A DNA stretch of 64,000 bases from Providencia stuartii (GTDB lineage Bacteria > Pseudomonadota > Gammaproteobacteria > Enterobacterales > Enterobacteriaceae), in the NCBI GenBank assembly GCA_900455155.1, contig UGUC01000001.1:496001-560000 (forward strand). The letters run 5' to 3'. Position 1 is the first letter of the stretch, and each line of letters opens with the position of its first letter. Positions 31,125 to 41,290 of this stretch are shown one piece after another. The position numbers were made by a program, and so were the translations under genes. The notes under the pieces were generated by a model that saw nothing but the letters and a program-made list of their open reading frames with translations, was not told the origin of the DNA and made no database searches.

Positions 31125-32132
31125 ATGGTCGTTGAATTTGATAAAATGATACAACAAGTTATTCCACTCGGTGTGTCAGATTTAGATATTTCATCTTACT
31201 TTCATGTCGCATATGGCATCGATCATAATTTTTTATATGGTTGTGGCGTATCTATTGCCTCATTGTTGATGCACAATGAGCACACCAATTTTTCTTTTCA
31301 TGTATTTATAGACGATTCAATTAGTGATACTGATTTGGCTCGGTTTAGGGAGCTCAGTGACGACTATAATGTACAAATTACCCTCTATATAATTAATTCT
31401 AGTAGTATAAAAACACTTCCTACGACTAAGAATTGGACGCATGCTATCTATTTTCGATTTATTGTTGCAGAATACTTCATCAATAAAATAGATTATCTAT
31501 TGTATTTGGATGCCGATGTTGTTTGTAATAATTCGATTGAGGGGCTTACTCAGTTAGACTTACAAAATAAAGTAGCCGCGGTTGTCACTGAACGAGATGA
31601 AAATTGGTGGAAAAAACGAGCTCAAACTTTAGGTTTCCCCGAAGTATCCGCAGGATATTTCAATAGTGGTGTGATGTATGTAAATTTAGCCGTTTGGGAA
31701 GAAAATCAGGTTACAAAAAAATCAATGTCATTACTTATGGATACGAATATTAATCATAAGATTAGTTATCCTGACCAAGATGTGTTGAATATATTATTAG
31801 CAGATAAAGTCGTTTATTTGGATGTTGTTTATAATACACAATTTAGCTTAAATTATGAGTTAAAAGATCAATTTCACTATCCTGTTAATCAAAATACTAT
31901 TTTTATTCACTATGTTGGACCAACTAAACCTTGGCACGAATGGGCTACCTATGAAACAGCCAAACCTTTCTCTGATGCTCGATCAGTGTCACCTTGGAAT
32001 AACGTACCATTATTAAAGGCTAAAAATAGCAACCATTTGCGTTATTGTGCGAAGCATATGTTTAACCAAGGTAAATTATTTTCTGGAATCAAAAATAGCA
32101 TTCAATACTTTTGGGCTAAATTAAGTAATTAA
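31125..32132 (+). CDS. LPS core glycosyltransferase, GT8 family (WaaO/WaaJ-like), copy 1
   Basis: A 335-residue GT8 retaining glycosyltransferase. It has FHVAYGIDHNFLYG near the N-terminus, the metal-binding YLDADVVC motif around residue 130, YFNSGVMYVNL and FIHYVGPTKPWHEWA near the C-terminus, all standard for WaaO/WaaJ-type core galactosyl- or glucosyltransferases. The ATG at 31125 with an upstream GGGG was preferred over a TTG 15 bases earlier. It is one of three related GT8 genes in this cluster (also 33378 and 35831), which probably arose by duplication. Sugar and linkage are unknown. Confidence 0.87.
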   Translation: MVVEFDKMIQQVIPLGVSDLDISSYFHVAYGIDHNFLYGCGVSIASLLMHNEHTNFSFHVFIDDSISDTDLARFRELSDDYNVQITLYIINSSSIKTLPTTKNWTHAIYFRFIVAEYFINKIDYLLYLDADVVCNNSIEGLTQLDLQNKVAAVVTERDENWWKKRAQTLGFPEVSAGYFNSGVMYVNLAVWEENQVTKKSMSLLMDTNINHKISYPDQDVLNILLADKVVYLDVVYNTQFSLNYELKDQFHYPVNQNTIFIHYVGPTKPWHEWATYETAKPFSDARSVSPWNNVPLLKAKNSNHLRYCAKHMFNQGKLFSGIKNSIQYFWAKLSN

Positions 32133-32146
32133 TCATTGGGTAAATT

Positions 32147-33385
32147 ATGCCTTTTTTAGAAAGAAATCAGAATACTCTTTCGAAGTATAATAAAGCTTTA
32201 ATCTTTATGTTTGTTGTGCTTTTTTTTGTGGACAATGTTACTAGGTATAAACATATACTATTCTATCTAATGATAGCTACATGTTTGGTATATTTATCAT
32301 TAGATACAAGAAGGGTGCTAAAAAGATTAAATAATAAACTTTTATACTTAGTCGTGTTGTTTTCATTGGTTTTTTATATTTCAATAAGTTACTCAAGCAT
32401 GCCTGATGCATCAATGAGAGCGATTAATAATAACTTCTTGAATTATGGGGTGCTTAGCCTATCTCTTTTATTACCGATTCTTCTCTACAAAGAAAATATA
32501 AAAACGATTTCAAATTTACTATTGACTAGTTTTTCTGCATCATTAGTGTTTGTTTTACTTATTGAACTATATCGGTACTATGAGGCTTATCAGAATGGTA
32601 TTTTACCATTTACAACCTACAACTTTAGGAATGTTTCAGATGCTTTGGTTTTTTACTTTCCTATAATTCCGATCCTTTGGTATCTATTGCCTAAATCTAA
32701 GCTGATTTATTTTTATATACTAAGTGTTGTATTTTTATTTGTTTTGTTAGGGACTCTTTCCCGAGGTGGGTGGGTTGCTGTGGCTATGGCAGGTTTATTA
32801 TTTTTATGTTTTAAACGTCCATGGAAATTGATTGGTTCGATACTATGTATCTCGTTAATTTCATTGATCTCATTAAAATCAATCTACCCAGATATGACTA
32901 AAACTCTATTTTATAAGCTTGAACAAACTGATAGTACTCATCGATATAAAAATGGTACACAGGGAACAGCACTTGAGTTAATTTTAGAGAATCCAATTAT
33001 TGGATATGGATTTGGTGATAAAATATACATTGATAAATATAATAGTGTTGTACCAGAAAAACCGGATTGGGTATTTAAGAAGTCATTGGGGCCTCATAAT
33101 ATCTGGCTATATATTTGGTTTGGTGTCGGTATCTCAGGGCTGATTGCTTTTAGTGCGGTTTTTTTGTCGATGTGTTTTTCCTTATTCAAGGAAATCAAAA
33201 GTACAGTCAATGAATCAAAAAGCTATTTTGCATTTATAGCGTTATTAATGAGCCTCATTAGCTTTTATCTGGTTCGAGGGATGTTTGAGCAAGTGGACCT
33301 AAAACCATTAGGTGTTCTTTTAGGTTTTTTAATTGCTATGATGGGGCACAGTTCAACAAAGAATAAGAGAAAACACTATGAATAA
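32147..33385 (+). CDS. waaL: O-antigen ligase-type membrane protein (WaaL/Wzy family), rightward copy
   Basis: A 412-residue inner-membrane protein with about ten to twelve hydrophobic segments and a large periplasmic loop holding GYGFGDKIYIDKYN and PHNIWLYIWFG, the pattern of the Wzy_C/O-antigen ligase family. Inside the core cluster and overlapping the next glycosyltransferase by eight bases, it is the natural candidate for WaaL, joining undecaprenyl-linked O-antigen to lipid A-core. The family's low sequence conservation leaves open a polymerase role. A second such protein is encoded convergently at 36849-38081. Confidence 0.75.
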   Translation: MPFLERNQNTLSKYNKALIFMFVVLFFVDNVTRYKHILFYLMIATCLVYLSLDTRRVLKRLNNKLLYLVVLFSLVFYISISYSSMPDASMRAINNNFLNYGVLSLSLLLPILLYKENIKTISNLLLTSFSASLVFVLLIELYRYYEAYQNGILPFTTYNFRNVSDALVFYFPIIPILWYLLPKSKLIYFYILSVVFLFVLLGTLSRGGWVAVAMAGLLFLCFKRPWKLIGSILCISLISLISLKSIYPDMTKTLFYKLEQTDSTHRYKNGTQGTALELILENPIIGYGFGDKIYIDKYNSVVPEKPDWVFKKSLGPHNIWLYIWFGVGISGLIAFSAVFLSMCFSLFKEIKSTVNESKSYFAFIALLMSLISFYLVRGMFEQVDLKPLGVLLGFLIAMMGHSSTKNKRKHYE

Positions 33386-34397
33386 CCTCATAACAAATAA
33401 ATATGTGCTCGGCGAAGTGGGTAAAGCTGATAATACCTTGTTATCATGCTTAGATGTTATTTATGGTTCTGATGAAAACTATCAGTTTGGAGCTGGGGTT
33501 TCAGCGGTGTCTTTACTCATAAATAATCCAACCACATTTTTTAGATTCCATTATTTTCTAGATAAAGTTAGCCCAGATTTTCTAGAGAAACTTAAAGTTA
33601 TTGCAAGTCAGTTTCAAGTGGAATTTCATGTTTATGAATTAGATAACAAATTACTGAAAACACTTCCCGCTTCTGATGTTTGGTCATCAGCGATGTACTT
33701 TCGGTTAGTTGCCTTGGATTATCTGTCGATTGATTATGATTTTGCACTCTATTTAGACGCGGACGTTGTGTGTAATGGCATCTTAGATTTAACGACTAAT
33801 TTAATCAAAGGCAAAGTCTGCGGTGTCGTTGCTGATGATATCGGTGTAAGAACGAAAAGTGAAACAAGGCTTCATGCGCCTTCACTAGCAAAGACTTACT
33901 TCAATTCTGGTGTCATGTTTGTCAACTTAAAAAAATGGCATGAAAAGCAGATTACCCAACAATGTTTTGAGTTGTTATCAGCAGAAAATGCTAAGCAACG
34001 ATATAAATATCCTGATCAAGATGTGTTAAACCTTATTTTAAGAGATGACTTAGAACTACTTAACCAAAGATTTAATACTGTTTATACACTAAAAAATGAA
34101 TTATATGACTCAACTCACCAAAAATATCAACAGGTTATTACACCTGAAACAGTCCTAATTCATTACACAGGTGTGAGTAAACCTTGGCACACATGGGCAA
34201 ATTATCCCGCTTCCCAACCTTTTTATAAGGCTTTGATGCAATCGCCTTGGACAACGAATGACTTAAAACCTGCAACTAAATTTGTTGAAAGAAAAAAAGA
34301 GTATAAACACTTATTAAAACAAGGAAGGTTTATTAAGGGGTTTTTATCAGGGAGCCAATATTTGTTTATGAAAATGTTCAGGAGCAAAAGATACTAA
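33378..34397 (+). CDS. LPS core glycosyltransferase, GT8 family, copy 2
   Basis: A 339-residue GT8 enzyme. Motifs are VIYGSDENYQFGAGVSAVSLL, YLDADVVCNGIL (DXD), TYFNSGVMFVNLKKW, YPDQDVLNLIL and LIHYTGVSKPWHTWANYP. It is clearly related to the two other GT8 proteins here, though divergent enough to add a different residue. Its ATG overlaps the ligase stop (ATGAATAA), and the next glycosyltransferase begins one base after its own stop. It probably extends the outer core. Confidence 0.87.
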   Translation: MNNLITNKYVLGEVGKADNTLLSCLDVIYGSDENYQFGAGVSAVSLLINNPTTFFRFHYFLDKVSPDFLEKLKVIASQFQVEFHVYELDNKLLKTLPASDVWSSAMYFRLVALDYLSIDYDFALYLDADVVCNGILDLTTNLIKGKVCGVVADDIGVRTKSETRLHAPSLAKTYFNSGVMFVNLKKWHEKQITQQCFELLSAENAKQRYKYPDQDVLNLILRDDLELLNQRFNTVYTLKNELYDSTHQKYQQVITPETVLIHYTGVSKPWHTWANYPASQPFYKALMQSPWTTNDLKPATKFVERKKEYKHLLKQGRFIKGFLSGSQYLFMKMFRSKRY

Positions 34398-34398
34398 T

Positions 34399-35541
34399 AT
34401 GATTAATAAAATAGTTTTCACAGTAACTCCTATTTACTCTATTCCTCCGAAAAGTGCGGCGGCAGTTGAGTCGTGGATATATCATGTTGCAAAAAGGTTA
34501 GAAATAGAAAATCGTATCGTATGTATTCAAAATGAGGGATATTCTCATTATTCAGAAGTCAACGAGAAATGTTCAATTGAAAGAATAAAATTTGGCAAAA
34601 TCTATACTAGGCTTTTTAAAAAATGGACTAGGCTAGACCCTTATTCATATGCAGATCGTATTGTAAAAATAAAACGCAAGTTTGCGACTAATAGTGATGA
34701 AAGTATCATTATTGTTCATAACAATATTAAGTTATTTAAAAAAATAATTAAAAAAGAAGGGCATAAAAACGTTATACTCCACATGCATAACTGTTTTGAA
34801 CCACAAAATGTACCTGCTAATATTAAAATCATTGTTCCTAGTCATTTCACTCATAATTGGTTTCGAGAACGTTTACCTGAAGCTTCCATTGAAGTAGTCC
34901 GAAATGGCTTTGATGGTGATATTTATTCTTTACCATCAGACATTAAACGAGAAGATATTGGTTTGAATAAAAATAATAATGTTATTCTTTTCGCTGGCAG
35001 AATTACTCGGGATAAGGGGGTGCTTGAGTTAATGAAAGCTTGCAGCATTTTATTTAAAGATAGAGCTAACTATAAGTTAGTGATTGTTGGAGATATTAAT
35101 GCCGCATCAAAGGGAGAACATGCAGAATTTCAAGATGAAGTAAAAAATTATGCTCATCAGTTAGGTGAACAATGTATCCTTCTAGGAGGAATACACCCTG
35201 AAAAAATGAGGCACTATTACTCTATTGCTGATCTTGTTGCGGTTCCATCTATTGCAGATGAATCATTTTGTATGGTTGCACTTGAAGCTATGGCATCTGG
35301 ATGTTCAGTCATTGCGAGCCAAAGAGGGGCAATGGTTGAATTTATTAAGCACAATGAAACGGGTTTTATATTTCGTGAACCATTATCAGCCGCTAGCATG
35401 GCGGATGATATTAATAATGCTTTAAATCATGATAATAGAAGTCAAATAGCCGATGCTGGAAAGCAGTATGCCTATGACAATTTTACATGGGAAATTGTGA
35501 AAAACGAATTGAGAAGTGTTATTGATAAGTGGTATAAATAA
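34399..35541 (+). CDS. LPS core glycosyltransferase, GT4 family
   Basis: A 380-residue GT-B glycosyltransferase. The N-terminal half starts KIVFTVTPIYSIPPKSAAAVESW. The donor-binding half has LFAGRITRDKGVLELMKA and VPSIADESFCMVALEAMASG with the EX7E motif, typical of GT4. It is last in the rightward core operon before a 289-base AT-rich gap. The opening differs from the WaaG type, and it may add GlcNAc, galactose or another outer-core sugar. I cannot assign the sugar. Confidence 0.85.
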   Translation: MINKIVFTVTPIYSIPPKSAAAVESWIYHVAKRLEIENRIVCIQNEGYSHYSEVNEKCSIERIKFGKIYTRLFKKWTRLDPYSYADRIVKIKRKFATNSDESIIIVHNNIKLFKKIIKKEGHKNVILHMHNCFEPQNVPANIKIIVPSHFTHNWFRERLPEASIEVVRNGFDGDIYSLPSDIKREDIGLNKNNNVILFAGRITRDKGVLELMKACSILFKDRANYKLVIVGDINAASKGEHAEFQDEVKNYAHQLGEQCILLGGIHPEKMRHYYSIADLVAVPSIADESFCMVALEAMASGCSVIASQRGAMVEFIKHNETGFIFREPLSAASMADDINNALNHDNRSQIADAGKQYAYDNFTWEIVKNELRSVIDKWYK

Positions 35542-35830
35542 TTTTTGCATAAGTTCTGAGCATACGTTATTAATATATTGTATTGGCGCAAATCTTGCTT
35601 ACTCTATATTGAGTTAAGATGGTTTCCATCAGAATGTTGAATTTAGTAACTTATTCAACTAGTTACAGTTATTGATGTTTTTAGCATATTTTTCAGATTA
35701 TTATGAATAGATATTAGGCTATGATAGAGTTTTTATATGTTCTAAAGTGATTATATTGGAGCTAAAGATAAAAACTGTTTCTTTATCATAAACTAAGTAT
35801 CGAATAATAATATTCAGTAAGGTTAACAAA

Positions 35831-36811
35831 ATGCTAAGTCATGAAATGATCAAATCACTAGTTGAAATAAGCGGCAGTAAAGCTAATGATCGTGATGACA
35901 GCTACTTTCATATTGCTTATGGGGTCGATGAAAAGTTCCTCTACGGTGTTGGCACATCAATTTCATCGATCCTTATTAATAATAAAGAGACGCATTTTCA
36001 TTTCCATATTTTGGTTGATGACCTAACAGACAAACAGCTTTTCCAACAGCTAGTTGAGAGTAGCCAGCATAAAATAACCATTTATTTGATTGATAACCAA
36101 GAATTTAAGCGGTTACCGTTACCATCGCAAGCTTGGAGTCATGCCATTTATTTTAGATTAGTGATTATCGATTATCTTTCACAATCAATTGATAAATTAC
36201 TCTATTTGGATGCAGATATTATTTGTAAAGGTAACCTTTCATATCTAAAAACATTGGAGTTTAATGAAAATATTTATCTTTATGCAGTAAAGGATAAATT
36301 TTGTAGTGAAAAGAAACAGCTACCAATGGAGATGAGTAAATACTTTAACTCTGGATTTTTGTATATGTCAATCCAGAAAATGGTTGAAGAAGATATTCCG
36401 AATCGGGTGATTGAATTAGTAAAAAGTAGTCATTTTACTCATCCAGATCAAGATGCCTTGAATATTTTACTTAATAATAAATTAGTGAATATCAGTGAGA
36501 ACTTTAATTTTATGTTCTCTTTAGATTGGTATATTACCAGTAAGAGGGATATTAATAATATACCTGATGAGGTTGTTTTTATTCACTTTGTTGGTTTAAC
36601 TAAGCCATTTCATGAATGGGCAAATTTCTATAGTGAATATCAATTTTTTGAGATTGCACGACAGAATTCGCCTTGGAAAAATATCCCTTTACTTAAAGCC
36701 GAAAGTTATAAGCAATTATCCCGTAAAAAATCACACCTAAGAAAGAATGGGAAGTTTTTGCAATTTTTATTAGCAACAGCAGAATATATGAAAAAGAAAA
36801 TATTTCATTAA
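35831..36811 (+). CDS. LPS core glycosyltransferase, GT8 family, copy 3
   Basis: A 326-residue GT8 enzyme with YFHIAYGVDEKFLYGVGTSISS, the DXD motif in LLYLDADIICKG, YFNSGFLYMSI and FIHFVGLTKPFHEWANF. It is most similar in layout to copy 1. Unlike copies 1 and 2 it is not tightly packed in the operon: 289 bases of AT-rich sequence precede it, so it may have its own promoter. It is convergent with the second ligase-type gene. Confidence 0.86.
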   Translation: MLSHEMIKSLVEISGSKANDRDDSYFHIAYGVDEKFLYGVGTSISSILINNKETHFHFHILVDDLTDKQLFQQLVESSQHKITIYLIDNQEFKRLPLPSQAWSHAIYFRLVIIDYLSQSIDKLLYLDADIICKGNLSYLKTLEFNENIYLYAVKDKFCSEKKQLPMEMSKYFNSGFLYMSIQKMVEEDIPNRVIELVKSSHFTHPDQDALNILLNNKLVNISENFNFMFSLDWYITSKRDINNIPDEVVFIHFVGLTKPFHEWANFYSEYQFFEIARQNSPWKNIPLLKAESYKQLSRKKSHLRKNGKFLQFLLATAEYMKKKIFH

Positions 36812-36814
36812 GGG

Positions 36815-36835
36815 AATGCTGACTTAGTCAGTATT
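36815..36835. terminator. Weak hairpin between convergent genes
   Basis: AATGCTGAC pairs with GTCAGTATT (one mismatch or wobble) in the 37-base gap between the GT8 gene and the leftward ligase-type gene. The T content is modest. Confidence 0.35.
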
Positions 36836-36848
36836 ACTCTGCTTAGTT

Positions 36849-38081
36849 TTATAGCTTTCTGTTGATCAAAATTGCTACTAAAATATTGTATAGAAAGAAA
36901 ATATCTAAGAATATAAATTCAAAGAGGCAGTAAATTAAAAAATAGCCAATAGAAGAAACAAGTATCCCGACATTGAGAATATTTTTTTGGATTTTTATCG
37001 AACTAAGTAGATCTTTTAAATTAATAATATAGGCCAAACAGAATAAAATTAAACCACCTAAACCAACGTTATACATAATGTTTAGGAAGAAGGGATCATC
37101 ATTATTATGTACGTACTCTTTTTTACGCTCTGAGTAGACACCTCCTCCAGAAAACCGCTCAGCATGGTTATCATTAAGATACTGGTTATAAGATACGGAA
37201 CCATATCCCACGCCAAAAACTATATTTTTATTTTCATGAGTAAAAATAGGAAGTCTTGTTAAAATAATTTTATCTCTACTTGAGGTAATATTTTTAGCAC
37301 TTAGAGTCTGATTTATTTTATTTTTTACTTGAGGAATTGTGGTATATGCAATAGTTGTAATACTTAAAGAAGCAATTATGAAAATGACTATATATAAAAC
37401 AAATCTTTTAATACTTTTGGAGAATAAAAATAAAATAATCAGTGATTCAATAAGTAATGAAAGAACACCACCTCGGCTACCAGTATAGAGTAAAAAACAG
37501 AAAGCTAAAATAGATAAAATGAACATCGCAGCTTTTAATATTTTATTTTTAAAAATAAAAAAGGCGCTAAAAGTGAATGGAAAAAGTAAGGTAGTATAGT
37601 GAGAAAAGCCATATCTGAGCTGCAAATATAAAGGCAGGTCACTACTTTTAAATTGCTTTAATACAGGTGAAATAAAGATAGTAAAAGCCAGAGTGGCAAT
37701 TAGAGCATAACTAATTGTTTTTATTGATTTTGATTCATTATTTTTAAAGGCTATTAAAAATAATGAGATAATAATGACATAGCGCCAGTCATTAAAAAAT
37801 TCTTTGAGTGCCTCTAGAGTAAAGCCGGGGTAAGTAAAAAACAGGATACAAGACAAACACCATAAGTTGAATAAAAAGAATACCTTCTTACCCCTAACAA
37901 GGTTAATAATGTCATCTTTAATATGGATCTTATTTTTTATAATGACATAAATAGTGTAAAGGAAAAGCAAGGCGGCAGAAATGTTTAAAACACCTTGAGT
38001 ATCATTTGTAAACATACCCAACATGACAAGAGAAACTAATAGGAAAGGAAGTTGGCTAATAATACTGTTTTTTATATTCAC
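36849..38081 (-). CDS. O-antigen ligase/polymerase family membrane protein, leftward copy
   Basis: A 410-residue inner-membrane protein of about ten to twelve hydrophobic segments. The signature LYTGSRGGVLSLLIES and a periplasmic loop with VFGVGYGSVSYNQYLNDNHAERFSG-type sequence (GVGYGSVSYNQYLN) followed by VHNNDDPFFLNIMYNVGLGG identify the Wzy_C/WaaL family. It is very AT-rich. It runs opposite to the core operon and is not obviously related in sequence to the 32147-33385 protein beyond fold. It may be the true ligase, a ligase for a different polymer or an O-antigen polymerase. Confidence 0.72.
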   Translation of the reverse strand: MNIKNSIISQLPFLLVSLVMLGMFTNDTQGVLNISAALLFLYTIYVIIKNKIHIKDDIINLVRGKKVFFLFNLWCLSCILFFTYPGFTLEALKEFFNDWRYVIIISLFLIAFKNNESKSIKTISYALIATLAFTIFISPVLKQFKSSDLPLYLQLRYGFSHYTTLLFPFTFSAFFIFKNKILKAAMFILSILAFCFLLYTGSRGGVLSLLIESLIILFLFSKSIKRFVLYIVIFIIASLSITTIAYTTIPQVKNKINQTLSAKNITSSRDKIILTRLPIFTHENKNIVFGVGYGSVSYNQYLNDNHAERFSGGGVYSERKKEYVHNNDDPFFLNIMYNVGLGGLILFCLAYIINLKDLLSSIKIQKNILNVGILVSSIGYFLIYCLFEFIFLDIFFLYNILVAILINRKL

Positions 38082-38293
38082 AAATCCGCCTGCTGATGAA
38101 TGTCATTTTTCTTTTTAGGGTGAGCAAACGCTACGAAATGTTTTTATCGTGCTAGATAACTTATCTTTGATTGCTAATGTATGAATTGTATTTATCATAT
38201 ACTTGAATGTCCAGACTATCAGGCAGTTAACATTGCGATTTAGTTTAAGATATTTGATTTCTATTAATCATTTCGATGTTTAAGGATCGACTT

Positions 38294-39103
38294 ATGCCAG
38301 AACTACCCGAGGTTGAAACCAGTCGTAGAGGGATAGAACCACATCTTGTTGGTAACTCAATTCAGTATGCAATTGTTCGTAACAGCCGCTTACGTTGGCC
38401 TGTATCAGAGCAAATTAAAAGTTTATCTGATGAAATGATTTTAAGTGTACAAAGGCGCGCTAAATATCTGTTAATCGAACTAAAAAATGGTTGGATTATT
38501 ATCCACTTAGGTATGTCGGGTAGTCTGCGTATATTGTTGGAAGAATTGCCTGAAGAAAAACATGACCATGTTGATTTGGTATTAAAAGATGGCAAAGTAC
38601 TACGGTACACGGATCCTCGGCGCTTTGGTGCGTGGTTATGGTGTGATGATCTTGAAACGAGTCGTGTTTTATCCCATCTAGGCCCAGAACCTCTTTCTGA
38701 TGAATTTAATGCTCAATATTTATTTGAGCAGGCAGGAAAGCGAAAAATAGCCATTAAACCTTGGCTGATGGATAACAAGGTTGTAGTGGGTGTTGGTAAT
38801 ATTTATGCTAATGAAGCACTATTTGCGGCGGGCATTTCACCAGAAAAAATCACGCACACATTGACTCTTGAACAATCGATTGATTTGGTCCAGCAGATCA
38901 AAAAGGTACTGCAGCGCTCTATTGAGCAGGGTGGAACCACGCTGAAAGATTTTCTACAATCCGATGGGAAACCAGGGTACTTTGCCCAAGAATTGTTTGT
39001 ATATGGTAAAAAAGGTGAGCCTTGTTTGATATGTGGCACGCCAATTCTTAGTATCAAACAAGGCCAACGTAGTACCTTTTATTGTCCTCAATGTCAAAAA
39101 TAA
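38294..39103 (+). CDS. mutM: Formamidopyrimidine-DNA glycosylase
   Basis: A base-excision repair glycosylase/AP lyase that removes 8-oxoguanine and Fapy lesions. It is 269 residues, starting [13 protein letters not shown] with the catalytic Pro2-Glu3. The ATG at 38294 is required for this N-terminus. The helix-two-turn-helix region is near [11 protein letters not shown], and the C-terminal zinc finger is seen as CLICGTP and YCPQCQK. It is convergent with coaD, whose stop lies two bases beyond its own. Confidence 0.97.
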   Translation: MPELPEVETSRRGIEPHLVGNSIQYAIVRNSRLRWPVSEQIKSLSDEMILSVQRRAKYLLIELKNGWIIIHLGMSGSLRILLEELPEEKHDHVDLVLKDGKVLRYTDPRRFGAWLWCDDLETSRVLSHLGPEPLSDEFNAQYLFEQAGKRKIAIKPWLMDNKVVVGVGNIYANEALFAAGISPEKITHTLTLEQSIDLVQQIKKVLQRSIEQGGTTLKDFLQSDGKPGYFAQELFVYGKKGEPCLICGTPILSIKQGQRSTFYCPQCQK

Positions 39104-39105
39104 GC

Positions 39106-39624
<519 letters not shown>

Positions 39625-39806
39625 TTAAAAAATTTAAATTAAGTAATATGTGCATATTATCAACATTATCGACTATTAAGTGCTGTTGCAACCGACTAAT
39701 GATGCCCTAAGCGAATTTTAAAGCTATTTTTAGGTGCATATTCTGCACACTTTAATAAAAGGTTTATGTTAAGATAGCGCCAATTTTGGTAAGTGAATCA
39801 GATCGA

Positions 39807-41084
39807 ATGTTATTGCGTTTATATCAGGTACTTCTTTATCTTATCCAGCCACTCATTTGGGTACGCCTATTAGTGCGGGGTCGCAAAGCTCCCGCGTATC
39901 GTAAGCGTTGGGGTGAACGTTATGGTTTTTGTGCTGGTAAAGTTGCGCCGGGCGGTATTCTGCTGCATTCAGTATCTGTTGGTGAAACCCTTGCCGCTGT
40001 GCCTTTGGTACGGGCATTACGGCATCATTATCCGTCATTGCCGATTACGGTAACCACGATGACACCAACAGGCTCCGAACGAGTCGTTTCGGCATTCGGT
40101 GATGATGTCTACCATGTCTACCTTCCTTATGATCTTCCGTGCTCTATGCGCCGTTTTCTTAATCAAGTTGATCCTAAATTAGTAATTATTATGGAAACGG
40201 AATTATGGCCGAATATGATTAATCAACTTAATCGTCGCCAAATACCCTTAGTGATTGCGAATGCGCGTTTGTCTGAGCGCTCTGCGGCAGGCTACCAAAA
40301 ATTAGGTAGTTTTGTGAAACGTATGTTGCGTAATGTCACGATGGTTGCTGCACAGCACCAAGAAGATGGTGAGCGTTTCATCAAGCTAGGGCTAAGACGT
40401 GTGCAATTAAATGTCACGGGGAGCCTTAAGTTTGATATTTCCGTTACCCCAGAGCTTGCGGTTAGAGCCGTCACATTACGCCGGCAGTGGGCGGCACATC
40501 GACCCGTTTGGATTGCCACTAGCACCCATGAAGGTGAAGAGGCTATTGTGTTAGCGGCACACCAGCAATTATTAAAACAATTTCCTGATTTATTACTGAT
40601 TTTAGTTCCTCGTCATCCTGAACGTTTTGCCAAAGCAGAAGAACTCACCCAAAAAGCAGGCCTTAAGTTTATTCGTCGTAGTGAAGGTATTGTGCCTACT
40701 CCTGATATACAAGTGGTTGTCGGGGATACGATGGGGGAGCTGATGTTGTTATATGGAATTGCGGATTTAGCATTTGTTGGTGGCAGCCTTGTGGAAACAG
40801 GGGGACATAACCCGTTGGAAGCGGCAGCACATGCGTTACCTGTTTTAATGGGACCACATACGTTTAATTTTAAGGATATTTGTGGGAAGTTGAAGCAGGC
40901 GGATGGCTTAATTACGGTGACTGATAGCGATTCAATGGTTCAAGCCGTCACTAGCCTCCTGTCGGACGAAGATTATCGTTTATATTATGGTCGTCATGCT
41001 GCGGAAGTTTTGCATGAAAATCAGGGGGCGCTACAACGTTTATTAAAGCTTTTACAACCTTACTTGCCTCCGAGAGAGCAATAA
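39807..41084 (+). CDS. waaA: 3-deoxy-D-manno-octulosonic acid transferase WaaA
   Basis: An inner-membrane anchored GT30 enzyme that adds Kdo residues from CMP-Kdo to the lipid A precursor. It is 425 residues from the ATG at 39807, as in E. coli. An N-terminal hydrophobic anchor (LYLIQPLIWVRLLV) is followed by RGRKAPAYRKRWGERYGF, HSVSVGETLAA, METELWPN and the C-terminal GGHNPLEAAAHALPVLMGPH. It is essential for outer-membrane assembly in most enterobacteria and is intact. The GT39-type gene follows 206 bases downstream. Confidence 0.97.
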   Translation: MLLRLYQVLLYLIQPLIWVRLLVRGRKAPAYRKRWGERYGFCAGKVAPGGILLHSVSVGETLAAVPLVRALRHHYPSLPITVTTMTPTGSERVVSAFGDDVYHVYLPYDLPCSMRRFLNQVDPKLVIIMETELWPNMINQLNRRQIPLVIANARLSERSAAGYQKLGSFVKRMLRNVTMVAAQHQEDGERFIKLGLRRVQLNVTGSLKFDISVTPELAVRAVTLRRQWAAHRPVWIATSTHEGEEAIVLAAHQQLLKQFPDLLLILVPRHPERFAKAEELTQKAGLKFIRRSEGIVPTPDIQVVVGDTMGELMLLYGIADLAFVGGSLVETGGHNPLEAAAHALPVLMGPHTFNFKDICGKLKQADGLITVTDSDSMVQAVTSLLSDEDYRLYYGRHAAEVLHENQGALQRLLKLLQPYLPPREQ

Positions 41085-41290
41085 TTTTAACGATTATTTC
41101 TAATTCAGAATATTGAACTTGAATAAAACGACAATAGATGATGACTATTTGTCTTCCTTTCTTATTATTCGCTATAAACTATAGTAGAATCTGCCGTTTA
41201 ATTTCCATTGGTGCTATTAGGTTTGTATTTTATGCATGATGAGTCTGCCTAATAGATAGTGGGTACTTTTACTCAATTATTTAAGACAGT

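Noticed and set aside
28119-38081. A prophage or insertion sequence bringing the AT-rich core genes
   Set aside because: No integrase, transposase, attachment repeats or terminal inverted repeats were seen; low GC is usual for O-antigen and core glycosyltransferases.
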